Shown: positions 1 through 5,616 of the stretch, piece by piece
Position numbering within the stretch: position 1 is the stretch's first letter
Layout of the letters: every line of letters starts with the position of its first letter
From: SURF-21 sp964592775
GTDB lineage: Bacteria > Actinomycetota > Geothermincolia > Geothermincolales > RBG-13-55-18
Assembly (NCBI GenBank): GCA_964592775.1
Contig: CAZQFX010000170.1
Location: 1 to 5,799, forward strand
Direction of reading: 5' to 3'
DNA: 5,799 bases
Position numbers and translations under genes: made by a program
Notes under the pieces: generated by a model
What the model saw: the letters and a program-made list of their open reading frames with translations, nothing else
What the model was told of the DNA's origin: nothing
Database searches by the model: none

Positions 1-223
1 GTACTCCGGTCCGTAAATACGGTAACGTATCGAGAGCGTCGCTGCGCCACGCCAAGGTATGCCGGGGAGGAGCGGAAGCGATCGCGATGAGGTCCAGGGG
101 CCCGAGGATCGGCATCACGCAGCCGCAGGGCGCCGCGTTGGCGACACCCTGTGAATCTATCGTGGTGATAACCGTGACCGGCAGGGGGAGTATCTGCTTG
201 AATCTATCCGGCGGTAGTTCCAT
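1..223 (-). CDS. Flavin reductase-like domain protein, N-terminal part (cut by window edge)
   Basis: An open minus-strand frame begins with ATG at 223 and runs without a stop to the left edge (74 codons visible). It starts MELPPDRFKQILPLPVTVIT, followed by a TIDSQGVANAAP segment, a VMPILGPLDLIAIAS strand and PPRHTL. This is the usual opening of the FMN-binding split-barrel flavin reductase/flavoredoxin family: a 'P.PV.vitT.D.eG..N.aP' strand pair followed by 'R.T..N'. Such proteins bind FMN and pass electrons from NAD(P)H or a partner to flavin or metal substrates. The start codon lies inside the end of the TrmO-like gene, overlapping it by 20 bases in another frame, with an AGGACCAGGA purine stretch as ribosome site, so the two are probably translationally coupled. 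After RHTL the residues (AWRSDALDTLPYLRTGV) fit the family less well, and the missing part prevents confirmation. Confidence 0.62.
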   Translation of the reverse strand, partial: MELPPDRFKQILPLPVTVITTIDSQGVANAAPCGCVMPILGPLDLIAIASAPPRHTLAWRSDALDTLPYLRTGV

Positions 224-680
224 CTTCCTGGTCCTTTTCCCTCTCCTCAAACCACTTGATGCTCGCGTCGGCCACCGCGTCTATGGCGGAACTGTATGGT
301 TTTATGTCCAGGATCACGCTGCCGTCCACGGCGTCCAGTCCGCGCACGGTGAGGCGGTTTCCTTCCCTTTCCAGGAGTTCCACCACGCATATGGATATGG
401 GGTTGGGCCGTGCGGGCGAGCGGCAGGCGAAGACACCGCGTATCTCCGGGCCCCAGGGGGTGACCGTCTGAAGAATCCCCCGGTCTGCAAGATGTGCCCA
501 GTAGAGCACGATGAGGTATCCCGCCATCTCCACGTCCTTCAGCCCGCCCGCATAGTCATCGTCTATCTCTATTACGGCCCGGTTGTCGGAGAAACGGCCC
601 TGGAAGGGAGCCGCATCCATACCGGGGTACGGCGTGCGTGCCACACCGATGGGCCTCAACAACATCTCTTCGTCTTTCAT
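204..680 (-). CDS. TrmO/TsaA-type SAM-dependent methyltransferase, minimal single-domain form
   Basis: A 158-residue protein with the hallmarks of the TrmO/TsaA-like (UPF0066) beta-barrel fold. It has the opening LLRPIGVARTPY (7–18), TPWG plus RGVFACRSPARPNPI (74–77 and 81–95), and DAVDGSVILDIKPY (116–129). The characterised E. coli member uses S-adenosylmethionine to N6-methylate t6A at tRNA position 37. That protein is about 235 residues with a C-terminal extension; this one is only the core domain, as in many archaeal and anaerobe homologues. The usual glycine after RPNPI is serine here (S96). It sits 36 bases after the importer ATPase and overlaps the next gene, so it is cotranscribed with a metal-type ABC importer. 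That setting leaves room for a role other than tRNA modification. ATG at 680 is preceded by GAGGAAAG; Met6 is a possible later start. Confidence 0.85.
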   Translation of the reverse strand: MKDEEMLLRPIGVARTPYPGMDAAPFQGRFSDNRAVIEIDDDYAGGLKDVEMAGYLIVLYWAHLADRGILQTVTPWGPEIRGVFACRSPARPNPISICVVELLEREGNRLTVRGLDAVDGSVILDIKPYSSAIDAVADASIKWFEEREKDQEDGTTAG

Positions 681-716
681 CTTTCCTCTTCCCTCTGCTT
701 TCTGATAATTCCCACC

Positions 717-1469
717 CTACCGCGGTATTACCATGTCGCGACCGTCCACCCTCTCTATACATACCTTAACGCCATAGGTCAGCTCGATGTTCTCGGGATT
801 GATGACCTCGAGCCCTCCATAGGCCAGGATATTTCCCCCCGCTATGAGTATGAACCTGTCGGAGAAGCGCAGTGCCAGGTTGATATCGTGTATGGCCATG
901 AGCGCTGCGATACCGCGTTCATCGACCATGCGTTTCACCGTCCCCATCACTTCGAGCTGGTTCTTTAGGTCCAGGTTGCTCGTAGGCTCATCCAACAGAA
1001 GTAGTCCCGGTTCCTGGGCCAAGGCACGGGCTATCACCACCTTTTGGAACTCTCCCCCACTCAATTCGTCCACGTAGCGCAGGGCCAGTTCCTGCAGCTC
1101 CAGGTCGGCCATGATCTCTTCCACCACCTCCAGGTCGCGGTCGCTCACACCCCAGGTGATATGGGGACGGCGCCCCATGAGTACGACATCGAAGACCGTG
1201 AGCCTCTCATCCCCCCCGCCACGCTGGGCGACGTAAGCCATGCGCCTCGCCATCTCCCTGCGGTGCAGGTTCCTGATCTCCTCCCCACCCAGTATGATCT
1301 CGCCCGCTTGTACACGGAGGATACCGACCAGGCACTTGAGCAAGGTGCTCTTGCCGGCGCCGTTATTGCCTAGTATCGAGCAGAGCTCGCCTGCCCCGAC
1401 CCGGAAGTCCAGGCCGTTCAGTACCGGCCTCCGGTCATATGCGAAACTGATCCCTTGCGCCTGCAGCAT
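717..1469 (-). CDS. ABC importer ATPase, FecE/BtuD class (metal chelate or corrinoid uptake)
   Basis: A 250-residue nucleotide-binding subunit with every catalytic motif intact: Walker A GNNGAGKST (34–42), Q-loop glutamine at 82, signature LSGGE (136–140), Walker B LLLLDE (156–161), D-loop SNLD (164–167) and switch histidine H194 in MAIHD. The stretch VFDVVLMGRRPHI (92–104) is typical of the FecE/FhuC/BtuD group that powers import of ferric siderophores, haem, cobalamin and other metal complexes. It should act as a homodimer on the cytoplasmic face of the permease. Its ATG shares one base with the permease stop (TGATG at 1471–1467), a sign of translational coupling. Length is normal for the family. 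Substrate cannot be read from this subunit. Confidence 0.95.
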   Translation of the reverse strand: MLQAQGISFAYDRRPVLNGLDFRVGAGELCSILGNNGAGKSTLLKCLVGILRVQAGEIILGGEEIRNLHRREMARRMAYVAQRGGGDERLTVFDVVLMGRRPHITWGVSDRDLEVVEEIMADLELQELALRYVDELSGGEFQKVVIARALAQEPGLLLLDEPTSNLDLKNQLEVMGTVKRMVDERGIAALMAIHDINLALRFSDRFILIAGGNILAYGGLEVINPENIELTYGVKVCIERVDGRDMVIPR

Positions 1470-2551
1470 CAGGCCCTCCCGTAGCCCCTCATAAGCAGAT
1501 AGATAAAGAGCGGGGCGCCCATGAAAGAGGTGATCGCCCCCACCGGCAGGACCACCGGGGCGATGATAGTCCTTGCCAGGGTATCCGAGGCAAGCAGCAG
1601 CAGCGCTCCCATGAACGCGGATGCGGGGACAAGGTAGCGGTAGTCACTGCCTATCACCCTGCGCATCAGGTGGGGCGCTACCAGGCCTATAAAGGCGATT
1701 ATCCCCAGGAAGGAGACAGCCGTCGCCGTCACCAGGGCGGCCAGAAACATCCCTGCCATCCTGGTCCTCTCCACGTTCACGCCCAGGCTGCGGGCGATAT
1801 CGTCGCCGTTGGCCAGGGCATTGTAATCCCAGCGTTTATGGATGAAATAGGCTAACGACGGAAGCGTGACCGCACCGATTATCGCCAGGTCCTGCCATGA
1901 GGCCCTCCCAAGGTCACCGAAGGTCCAGAAGACGATGGAAGCCACCTGGACGTCGGTGGCGAAATACTGGACGATGACCGTGCCGGCGGTAAAGAGGGAA
2001 CCCATGGCCACTCCGGCCAGGACCATGGCCTCTGGGGTTATCCCGCGATACCTGGCCATTCCGAGGATGGCCAAAGTAGCGATGAGGGCCCCTACGAACG
2101 CACAGACGGTCACCAGGTAGGGGTTGCGTATGAGCAGGGCATCGTTGGCGCCAGTGGCGGCGTTCGCAGCTCCCGCCCCCATGGCCAGGATGGCTACCGC
2201 CGCGCCGAAAGCGGCGCCCTGCGATATCCCGAGCGTGTAATCGGAAGCCAGGGGGTTCTGCAGAACGTTCTGCATGACACAGCCCGCCAGAGCCAGCCCC
2301 ATCCCCGCGATCAACGCGGCCATCACGCGGGGCAGGCGGATATGCAGGACGACCTGCGTGGAACGCTGAGTACCCTGGCCGAACAACGCCTTGATGACTT
2401 CCACTGGAGAGAGGTTGAACGAGCCCAGCGCCATGGCTACGATCCCCAGGAGGGCGGTGATAGCGATGATGACCGCTATCACCGTCACCTTTCTGCGGGT
2501 GTAGCCGTGGTAAGCGGCGCTCGCCGATCCTACGGCACCGTCACTCAACAC
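1469..2551 (-). CDS. FecCD/BtuC-family ABC importer permease
   Basis: A 360-residue, very hydrophobic protein of the FecCD family, whose homodimer forms the membrane channel for metal-chelate or cobalamin import. The first membrane helix is about 22–43. The family block RLPR (72–75), GLALAGCVMQ (85–94), NPLA (99–102) and LGISQGA (107–113) follows. Near the C-terminus lie FIGLVAPHLMRR (287–298), which contains the ATPase-coupling region, and the closing GAPLF (346–350). Family members usually have about ten helices, which fits this length. The start is GTG at 2551, with an AGGATAGG-like site just upstream; TTG at 2548 is an alternative. The gap to the binding-protein gene is 47 bases, and the stop overlaps the ATPase start. 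The charged N-terminal tail before helix 1 (about 21 residues) is slightly long. Confidence 0.95.
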   Translation of the reverse strand: MLSDGAVGSASAAYHGYTRRKVTVIAVIIAITALLGIVAMALGSFNLSPVEVIKALFGQGTQRSTQVVLHIRLPRVMAALIAGMGLALAGCVMQNVLQNPLASDYTLGISQGAAFGAAVAILAMGAGAANAATGANDALLIRNPYLVTVCAFVGALIATLAILGMARYRGITPEAMVLAGVAMGSLFTAGTVIVQYFATDVQVASIVFWTFGDLGRASWQDLAIIGAVTLPSLAYFIHKRWDYNALANGDDIARSLGVNVERTRMAGMFLAALVTATAVSFLGIIAFIGLVAPHLMRRVIGSDYRYLVPASAFMGALLLLASDTLARTIIAPVVLPVGAITSFMGAPLFIYLLMRGYGRA

Positions 2552-2598
2552 ACCCTATCCTGCCCGTTGCTTCCCATCCGCCCTCTTTCGCACCGTCC

Positions 2599-3714
2599 TC
2601 AGGGGGAGGTGAGGTCCAGCTGCACGAAACCACCGAAATCCGCGGCCATCTGTTCGTACATAGCCTTTCCCAGCAGGAACTCGTATATCTCATCCGCCTT
2701 CTCGACCGGGTCCACGTCCTTGAAAGCATCGGGATAGATGGTCTGGCCCATGTAATAGGCATCGCCGATGGCGGTGTCCACGTTGGTCCAGTAGTAATTG
2801 TAGGGCAGGTAGCCGTATACCTTGCCGTTTTTCACCGCCGAGAGTGCCGTATAGAACCCGGGGTTGCTAGCGTAATCTTCCATCACCATCTGGTATCCCG
2901 ATTCGTCTATGAAAATGATGTCGGGATCCCATTGCAGGAGCTGTTCCTTGTCGATCATGATGCTCCAGCCTGAAAGGCCTGCCTCGTCCACCACGCTGCG
3001 GGCGTTGACGGCTACCAGGGGCGGGAAGTTGGCTTGCGTGCTCTCGATGCCGTGGGTGCCCTTCATGCCGATCCCCCCGGCGTAGACCGTGGGTTTTTCA
3101 TTCGCGGCGATATTGGCGGTGCGCTCGTTCAGGTCATCCCGGCAGCCCTGGATATAATCGATCACCTCATCCGTGCGATCCTGGTTCCCCGTGATCTGCC
3201 CGATGAGGTCGATGGATGTCATCAGCGCCTCGTCGAAGGTGCTCTGCTGACCGTAATCCAATACCACGACCGGGATGCCGGTCTGCTCCTGCAGCTCGTC
3301 CGCCTTTGTCGCATCCACCAGGGAGACGACGAAGATGACATCCGGGTCCACGTTGAGCAGCGCCTCCGGATCCGGGGAGGTGTCCGGTCCGCCCTGCCCG
3401 ATCACCGGCAGGCTGAGGAGAGCCGGGTTGGCCAGGATGTAAGGGCGCCCGGTGCCCCATTGCTGCTCCATGGCCTCGATGCCCACCACCTGGTCGGTGG
3501 CGTCGGCGTAGCATACCAGGCGCAGCGCGCCGGGTCCGATGGCCGTTACTCTGGCGGTAGGGACGGCCAGCTCTACCTGCCGGCCGGCCAGGTCGGTTAT
3601 GGTGACGGTTTGCGGTCCGCTTTCGGTCGGCTCGTCATCGCAGCCGGCGAGGCCGATCGCGGACAACGCAAGCGTCAACATCACCGCGATTACGGTCAGT
3701 AATACCTTGCGCAT
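2599..3714 (-). CDS. Substrate-binding lipoprotein of a metal/metal-chelate ABC importer
   Basis: A 371-residue protein from ATG at 3714. It begins MRKVLLTVIAVML, a positively charged then hydrophobic signal peptide ending in lipobox LAGC (22–25), so Cys25 should be lipidated and the mature protein anchored outside the membrane. The body is a class III (FepB/BtuF/TroA-like) binding protein. It opens with TVTITDLAGRQVEL, then the VTAIGPGALRLVCYA strand-helix, a GRPYILANPALLSLPVIG segment, DPDVIFV, a GMKGTHGIEST segment and WDPDIIFID. This subtype is common in strict anaerobes, usually labelled 'iron', though its ligand is seldom proven. I chose 3714 over the in-frame ATG at 3750 because AAAGGAG lies six bases upstream and the signal peptide then starts cleanly. 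It lies 45 bases after the CooC-like gene and 47 before the permease. Confidence 0.92.
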   Translation of the reverse strand: MRKVLLTVIAVMLTLALSAIGLAGCDDEPTESGPQTVTITDLAGRQVELAVPTARVTAIGPGALRLVCYADATDQVVGIEAMEQQWGTGRPYILANPALLSLPVIGQGGPDTSPDPEALLNVDPDVIFVVSLVDATKADELQEQTGIPVVVLDYGQQSTFDEALMTSIDLIGQITGNQDRTDEVIDYIQGCRDDLNERTANIAANEKPTVYAGGIGMKGTHGIESTQANFPPLVAVNARSVVDEAGLSGWSIMIDKEQLLQWDPDIIFIDESGYQMVMEDYASNPGFYTALSAVKNGKVYGYLPYNYYWTNVDTAIGDAYYMGQTIYPDAFKDVDPVEKADEIYEFLLGKAMYEQMAADFGGFVQLDLTSP

Positions 3715-3727
3715 TTCCAGCTCCTTT
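3715..3727 (-). promoter_or_regulatory. Ribosome binding site that decides the binding-protein start
   Basis: AAAGGAG on the minus strand at 3727–3721 is followed by a six-base spacer and ATG at 3714. This supports the shorter protein start over the in-frame ATG at 3750, which would add 12 residues (MVHTRTRRKELE) in front of the signal peptide. Confidence 0.75.
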
Positions 3728-3759
3728 CGCCTCGTTCTCGTATGGACCATAAAATCAGC

Positions 3760-4536
3760 TCATCTCCTCTCAAGCGCAGCGATGATGGGATCGAGTGCCG
3801 CCCGCATGGGCTCCGGAGACAGGGGTTCACCGTTGAGGTTCGCCCGGGTGATCTGAGTCGAATAAGGCAATGACGTCATCACCTCCAGGCCTTTGTCGAC
3901 GAGCATCTCCCGCAGCTGCGGATCGGTCTCCTCGTCCACCTTGTTGAGCAAAATATAGAAGGGTTTTCCAGCTTCCCGCGCCAGCCCCGCCGCCTTCCCG
4001 GCAAGGGTTACCGCTTCGTAGGACGGATCTGCAATGATCAGCACGGCATCGGCCCCATCCAGCAGACCGCGTCCGAAATGCTCAACTCCCGCCTCGGTGT
4101 CTACGAGGACCCATTCTCCCTCCTGCAGGGACAGGTGCTTGATGAAGCCCTTGGCCACCGCCCCCATGGGGCAGGCGCATCCCTCCATGCTGTGCTCTAT
4201 CTTGCCGATCCTTGTGAAGAACACGGATCCCTTGCCGCTGGCCCGCTCCGGCGGCAACCCTTCGATGGAGAGGTCGTCCTCGAAGAACCGGGCCTCCTCC
4301 TTGAAATCGCTGTCGAACATGGCCCTCATCTTCTCGAAGACCGCCGGCTTTCCCCCCAGGCTTTCCATGATGGTCCGGGGTGGCGGCTCCAGCCCCAACA
4401 TCGCCCCCAGACTCAGGTTGGACTCATCCGCGTCCAGCACCAGGACCTTGGCTTTGCGCCCGAGTTCCATGGCCAGAAGGGAGACGAGCGTGCTTTTGCC
4501 GCTCCCCCCTCTTCCGCATACGATCACCTTCGGCAT
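3760..4536 (-). CDS. CooC-like P-loop ATPase, probable nickel/metal-insertion accessory protein
   Basis: A 258-residue SIMIBI-class (MinD/CooC) ATPase. The P-loop is GRGGSGKST (8–16), followed by VLVLDADESNLSLG (31–44). A CxC motif occurs in EGCACPMG (C120 and C122). WVLVDTEAGVEHFGRG (142–157) closely matches the CooC/AcsF family, and LLNKVDEE supplies a guanine/adenine-recognition-like N-K-x-D segment. In Carboxydothermus CooC1 the equivalent CxC cysteines bind nickel across the dimer, and the ATPase helps insert Ni into carbon monoxide dehydrogenase. A comparable role is inferred here, but no dehydrogenase gene is in the window. The first gene of the importer run, it suggests import and delivery of the same metal. 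An in-frame ATG at 4617 would add 27 residues of poor quality; 4536 has a much better ribosome site. The usual signature lysine in the P-loop is arginine (R9). Confidence 0.9.
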   Translation of the reverse strand: MPKVIVCGRGGSGKSTLVSLLAMELGRKAKVLVLDADESNLSLGAMLGLEPPPRTIMESLGGKPAVFEKMRAMFDSDFKEEARFFEDDLSIEGLPPERASGKGSVFFTRIGKIEHSMEGCACPMGAVAKGFIKHLSLQEGEWVLVDTEAGVEHFGRGLLDGADAVLIIADPSYEAVTLAGKAAGLAREAGKPFYILLNKVDEETDPQLREMLVDKGLEVMTSLPYSTQITRANLNGEPLSPEPMRAALDPIIAALERR

Positions 4537-4548
4537 GACCTCACCTCC
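4537..4548 (-). promoter_or_regulatory. Strong ribosome binding site fixing the CooC-like start
   Basis: GGAGGTGA on the minus strand (4548–4541) lies just upstream of ATG at 4536, with seven bases between GGAGG and the start codon. It is close to a perfect Shine-Dalgarno match and supports 4536 over the in-frame ATG at 4617. Confidence 0.85.
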
Positions 4549-4575
4549 GTTAATCCTCCGGGCCGTTTTTTCGTT

Positions 4576-4608
4576 GGGGACCACTCCAGTAGTCCCGGAA
4601 CGGTCCCC
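4576..4608 (-). other. Twelve-bp hairpin in the leader of the CooC-like gene
   Basis: Arms GGGGACCGTTCC (4608–4597, minus-strand reading) and GGAGTGGTCCCC (4587–4576) enclose a nine-base loop. All 12 positions pair in a minus-strand RNA if two G·U wobbles are allowed; on the plus strand those two positions become A·C mismatches. This bias suggests that the structure works in the leftward transcript. No uridine tract follows it in that direction, so it is not a classical terminator. It lies 28 bases upstream of the GGAGGTGA ribosome site. Function unknown. Confidence 0.5.
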
Positions 4609-4620
4609 GTCATGCATGAG

Positions 4621-4660
4621 AAAAGCCTTCCCGCCCAGCCTGCAGGTTGGGCACGAAGGC
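4621..4660 (-). terminator. Probable intrinsic terminator after the methyltransferase gene
   Basis: On the minus strand GCCTTC (4660–4655) pairs with GAAGGC (4630–4625). An inner GCCCA/TGGGC stem is separated from it by a small internal loop, and TTTTC follows. The position, 119 bases after the methyltransferase stop and before the CooC-like gene, fits transcription termination between the two units. The short T-tract means partial read-through is possible, so the methyltransferase may still feed the downstream run. Confidence 0.6.
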
Positions 4661-4711
4661 CTCCTCGACCATCATTACATGGAACGACCAGACAATAACT
4701 ATTGATCGTAC

Positions 4712-4728
4712 GGAGCCTTCTTGGCTCC
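4712..4728 (-). other. Small GGAGCC/GGCTCC hairpin
   Basis: GGAGCC (4712–4717) and GGCTCC (4723–4728) are perfect inverted repeats around a five-base loop. The right arm is part of the first copy of the adjacent 15-base direct repeat, and the second copy carries the same GGCTCC, so two alternative pairings are possible. Confidence 0.4.
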
Positions 4729-4754
4729 ACCTTCTAAAGTGGCTCCACCTTCTA
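4722..4754. repeat. Fifteen-base direct repeat, two copies at 18-base period
   Basis: TGGCTCCACCTTCTA occurs at 4722–4736 and again, identically, at 4740–4754. An 18-base spacing places both copies on nearly the same face of the helix only approximately (1.7 turns). The block lies 24 bases beyond the methyltransferase stop, between the two transcription units, where it could be a regulator site or the result of simple slippage. Minus-strand reading of each copy contains the purine-rich AGAAGGTGGAG. Confidence 0.7.
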
Positions 4755-4778
4755 CGAAAACCTATTAGGCCGCGCACG

Positions 4779-5405
4779 TTATCTTCGTTCTATCACCGTC
4801 TCCATTTCCGGTTTACGGGCCAGCATCAAGTATCGATCGCTGCCGTCGGTGATGGATATCTCCCCGAAACCCGCCCCGAGGAATATGCCCCTCATCTCGG
4901 GCCCGTCCGGGAGCATGTCCCCGCCCACTCCCCCCCCGATCCTGCGGTGCAGGGCGTTGATGGCCTCCCGGCTCTCGTTGTGGCATATGGCTGCCCTGCC
5001 ACCGGGTTTGAGGATGCGGAACATCTCCAGCGTGGCCCCCTCTTTGTCCACTACGTGGGGGAAGCAGTTATGGCAGACGACCTCGTCGAAGGAGTGATCC
5101 AGAAAGGGAGTATGCGCTATGTCCGCATGGATGTATTCGACGTTGGGGCGCTGGTGCTTGTCGCGGGCGATCAGAAGCATCCTCTCGGCGATATCCAGGG
5201 CGGTCACGCGCCCCCCCTCCCCCACGGCCTCCATGAGCCAGGGGATGATGAGACCGGTGCCGCAGCCCACGTCCAGCACCCTGCTTCCCGCCTTTATCCC
5301 CAGGCCGCGGATCAGGCGCTCGCTCACGCTCATGCTTTCCGCAGCGTTGCTGTCGTCCCAGGTTTCCGCCCTGGCGTTGAAGAAAGTCCTGATCGCGGCC
5401 GTCAT
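4779..5405 (-). CDS. Class I SAM-dependent methyltransferase, UbiE-like small form
   Basis: A 208-residue Rossmann-fold methyltransferase. The N-terminal FFNARAETWD (8–17) precedes motif I VLDVGCGTG (43–51), which binds S-adenosylmethionine. VTALDIAERM (67–76) supplies the acidic residue D71 for the ribose, D95 lies in the adenine-contacting HADIA, and FRILKPGGR (129–137) is the usual post-motif strand. The substrate is not identifiable. The core is unusually rich in possible metal ligands: C111, H112, C114 and H117 in CHNCFPH, then C141, H142 and later H153. It is the first gene downstream of the leader terminator and is separated from the CooC-like gene by a 242-base gap with its own terminator-like hairpin. 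Start at 5405 is supported by GGAGGAG (5422–5416) with a long ten-base spacer; no better in-frame start was seen. Confidence 0.9.
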   Translation of the reverse strand: MTAAIRTFFNARAETWDDSNAAESMSVSERLIRGLGIKAGSRVLDVGCGTGLIIPWLMEAVGEGGRVTALDIAERMLLIARDKHQRPNVEYIHADIAHTPFLDHSFDEVVCHNCFPHVVDKEGATLEMFRILKPGGRAAICHNESREAINALHRRIGGGVGGDMLPDGPEMRGIFLGAGFGEISITDGSDRYLMLARKPEMETVIERR

Positions 5406-5473
5406 ACCTGCACATCTCCTCCGCTTTGCCGGATTCGCCGTGCCCGGCTCCCGTAATTACCGTCACTCCGCCC

Positions 5474-5507
5474 AAATAAAAACCACGAAGGTCCGCGACC
5501 TTCGTGG
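5474..5507 (-). terminator. Strong intrinsic terminator, upstream of the methyltransferase
   Basis: A perfect 11-bp stem, CCACGAAGGTC and GACCTTCGTGG, encloses a three-base loop (5483–5507). On the minus strand it is followed at once by TTTTTATTT (5482–5474). This is a textbook Rho-independent terminator for leftward transcription. It lies 69 bases upstream of the methyltransferase start. It therefore either ends a transcript from outside the window or is the off-state of an attenuated leader for the methyltransferase. Confidence 0.85.
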
Positions 5508-5586
5508 CCACTCTTCCCAGGTCTGTCTCAGATCACTCTCGCGCAAACGGCTTCTTGCCGCCCGGTCTCTCGATCGATCGTGACCT

Positions 5587-5616
5587 ATATTAAAGCAAGA
5601 TGGGTATAATCCGCAA
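5587..5616 (-). promoter_or_regulatory. Possible sigma-70-type promoter for the methyltransferase leader
   Basis: On the minus strand TTGCGG (5616–5611) and TAATAT (5592–5587) are separated by 18 bases. The -35 keeps only the TTG of TTGACA and the -10 matches four of six positions, so the call is weak. If real, transcription would start near 5580, giving a leader of about 175 bases with the terminator in its middle. Confidence 0.35.

Noticed and set aside
87..968. Long plus-strand open frame (293 codons)
   Set aside because: It is antisense to the TrmO-like and ATPase genes, both of which have clear family motifs. Its translation shows no recognisable domain, and it arises from GC-rich codon bias.
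3034..3702. Plus-strand open frame (222 codons) opposite the binding-protein gene
   Set aside because: Antisense to a well-supported lipoprotein gene, with no recognisable motif in its translation; similar antisense frames at 4034–4705, 4078–4698 and 4647–5456 were rejected for the same reason.
1469..3714. Naming the importer btuFCD (cobalamin)
   Set aside because: No cobalamin riboswitch or corrinoid gene was seen, and FecCD-class proteins cannot be assigned to corrinoid, haem, siderophore or nickel chelate from these motifs alone.
4537..4617. Longer start for the CooC-like protein at 4617
   Set aside because: The extra 27 residues are not family-like and overlap the leader hairpin, while ATG at 4536 has a near-perfect Shine-Dalgarno and starts directly at the first beta strand.
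4610..4675. Minus-strand 21-codon frame (MMVEEAF…) between methyltransferase and CooC-like gene
   Set aside because: It lies almost entirely within the terminator-like hairpin and has no clear ribosome site. Its overlap with the in-frame ATG at 4617 is curious but that start is itself unlikely.
5474..5530. T-box-like reading of the AGAGTGG…GCGG stretch before the terminator
   Set aside because: The conserved antiterminator sequence and a full stem I are not present, and the downstream gene is not an aminoacyl-tRNA synthetase or amino-acid gene.
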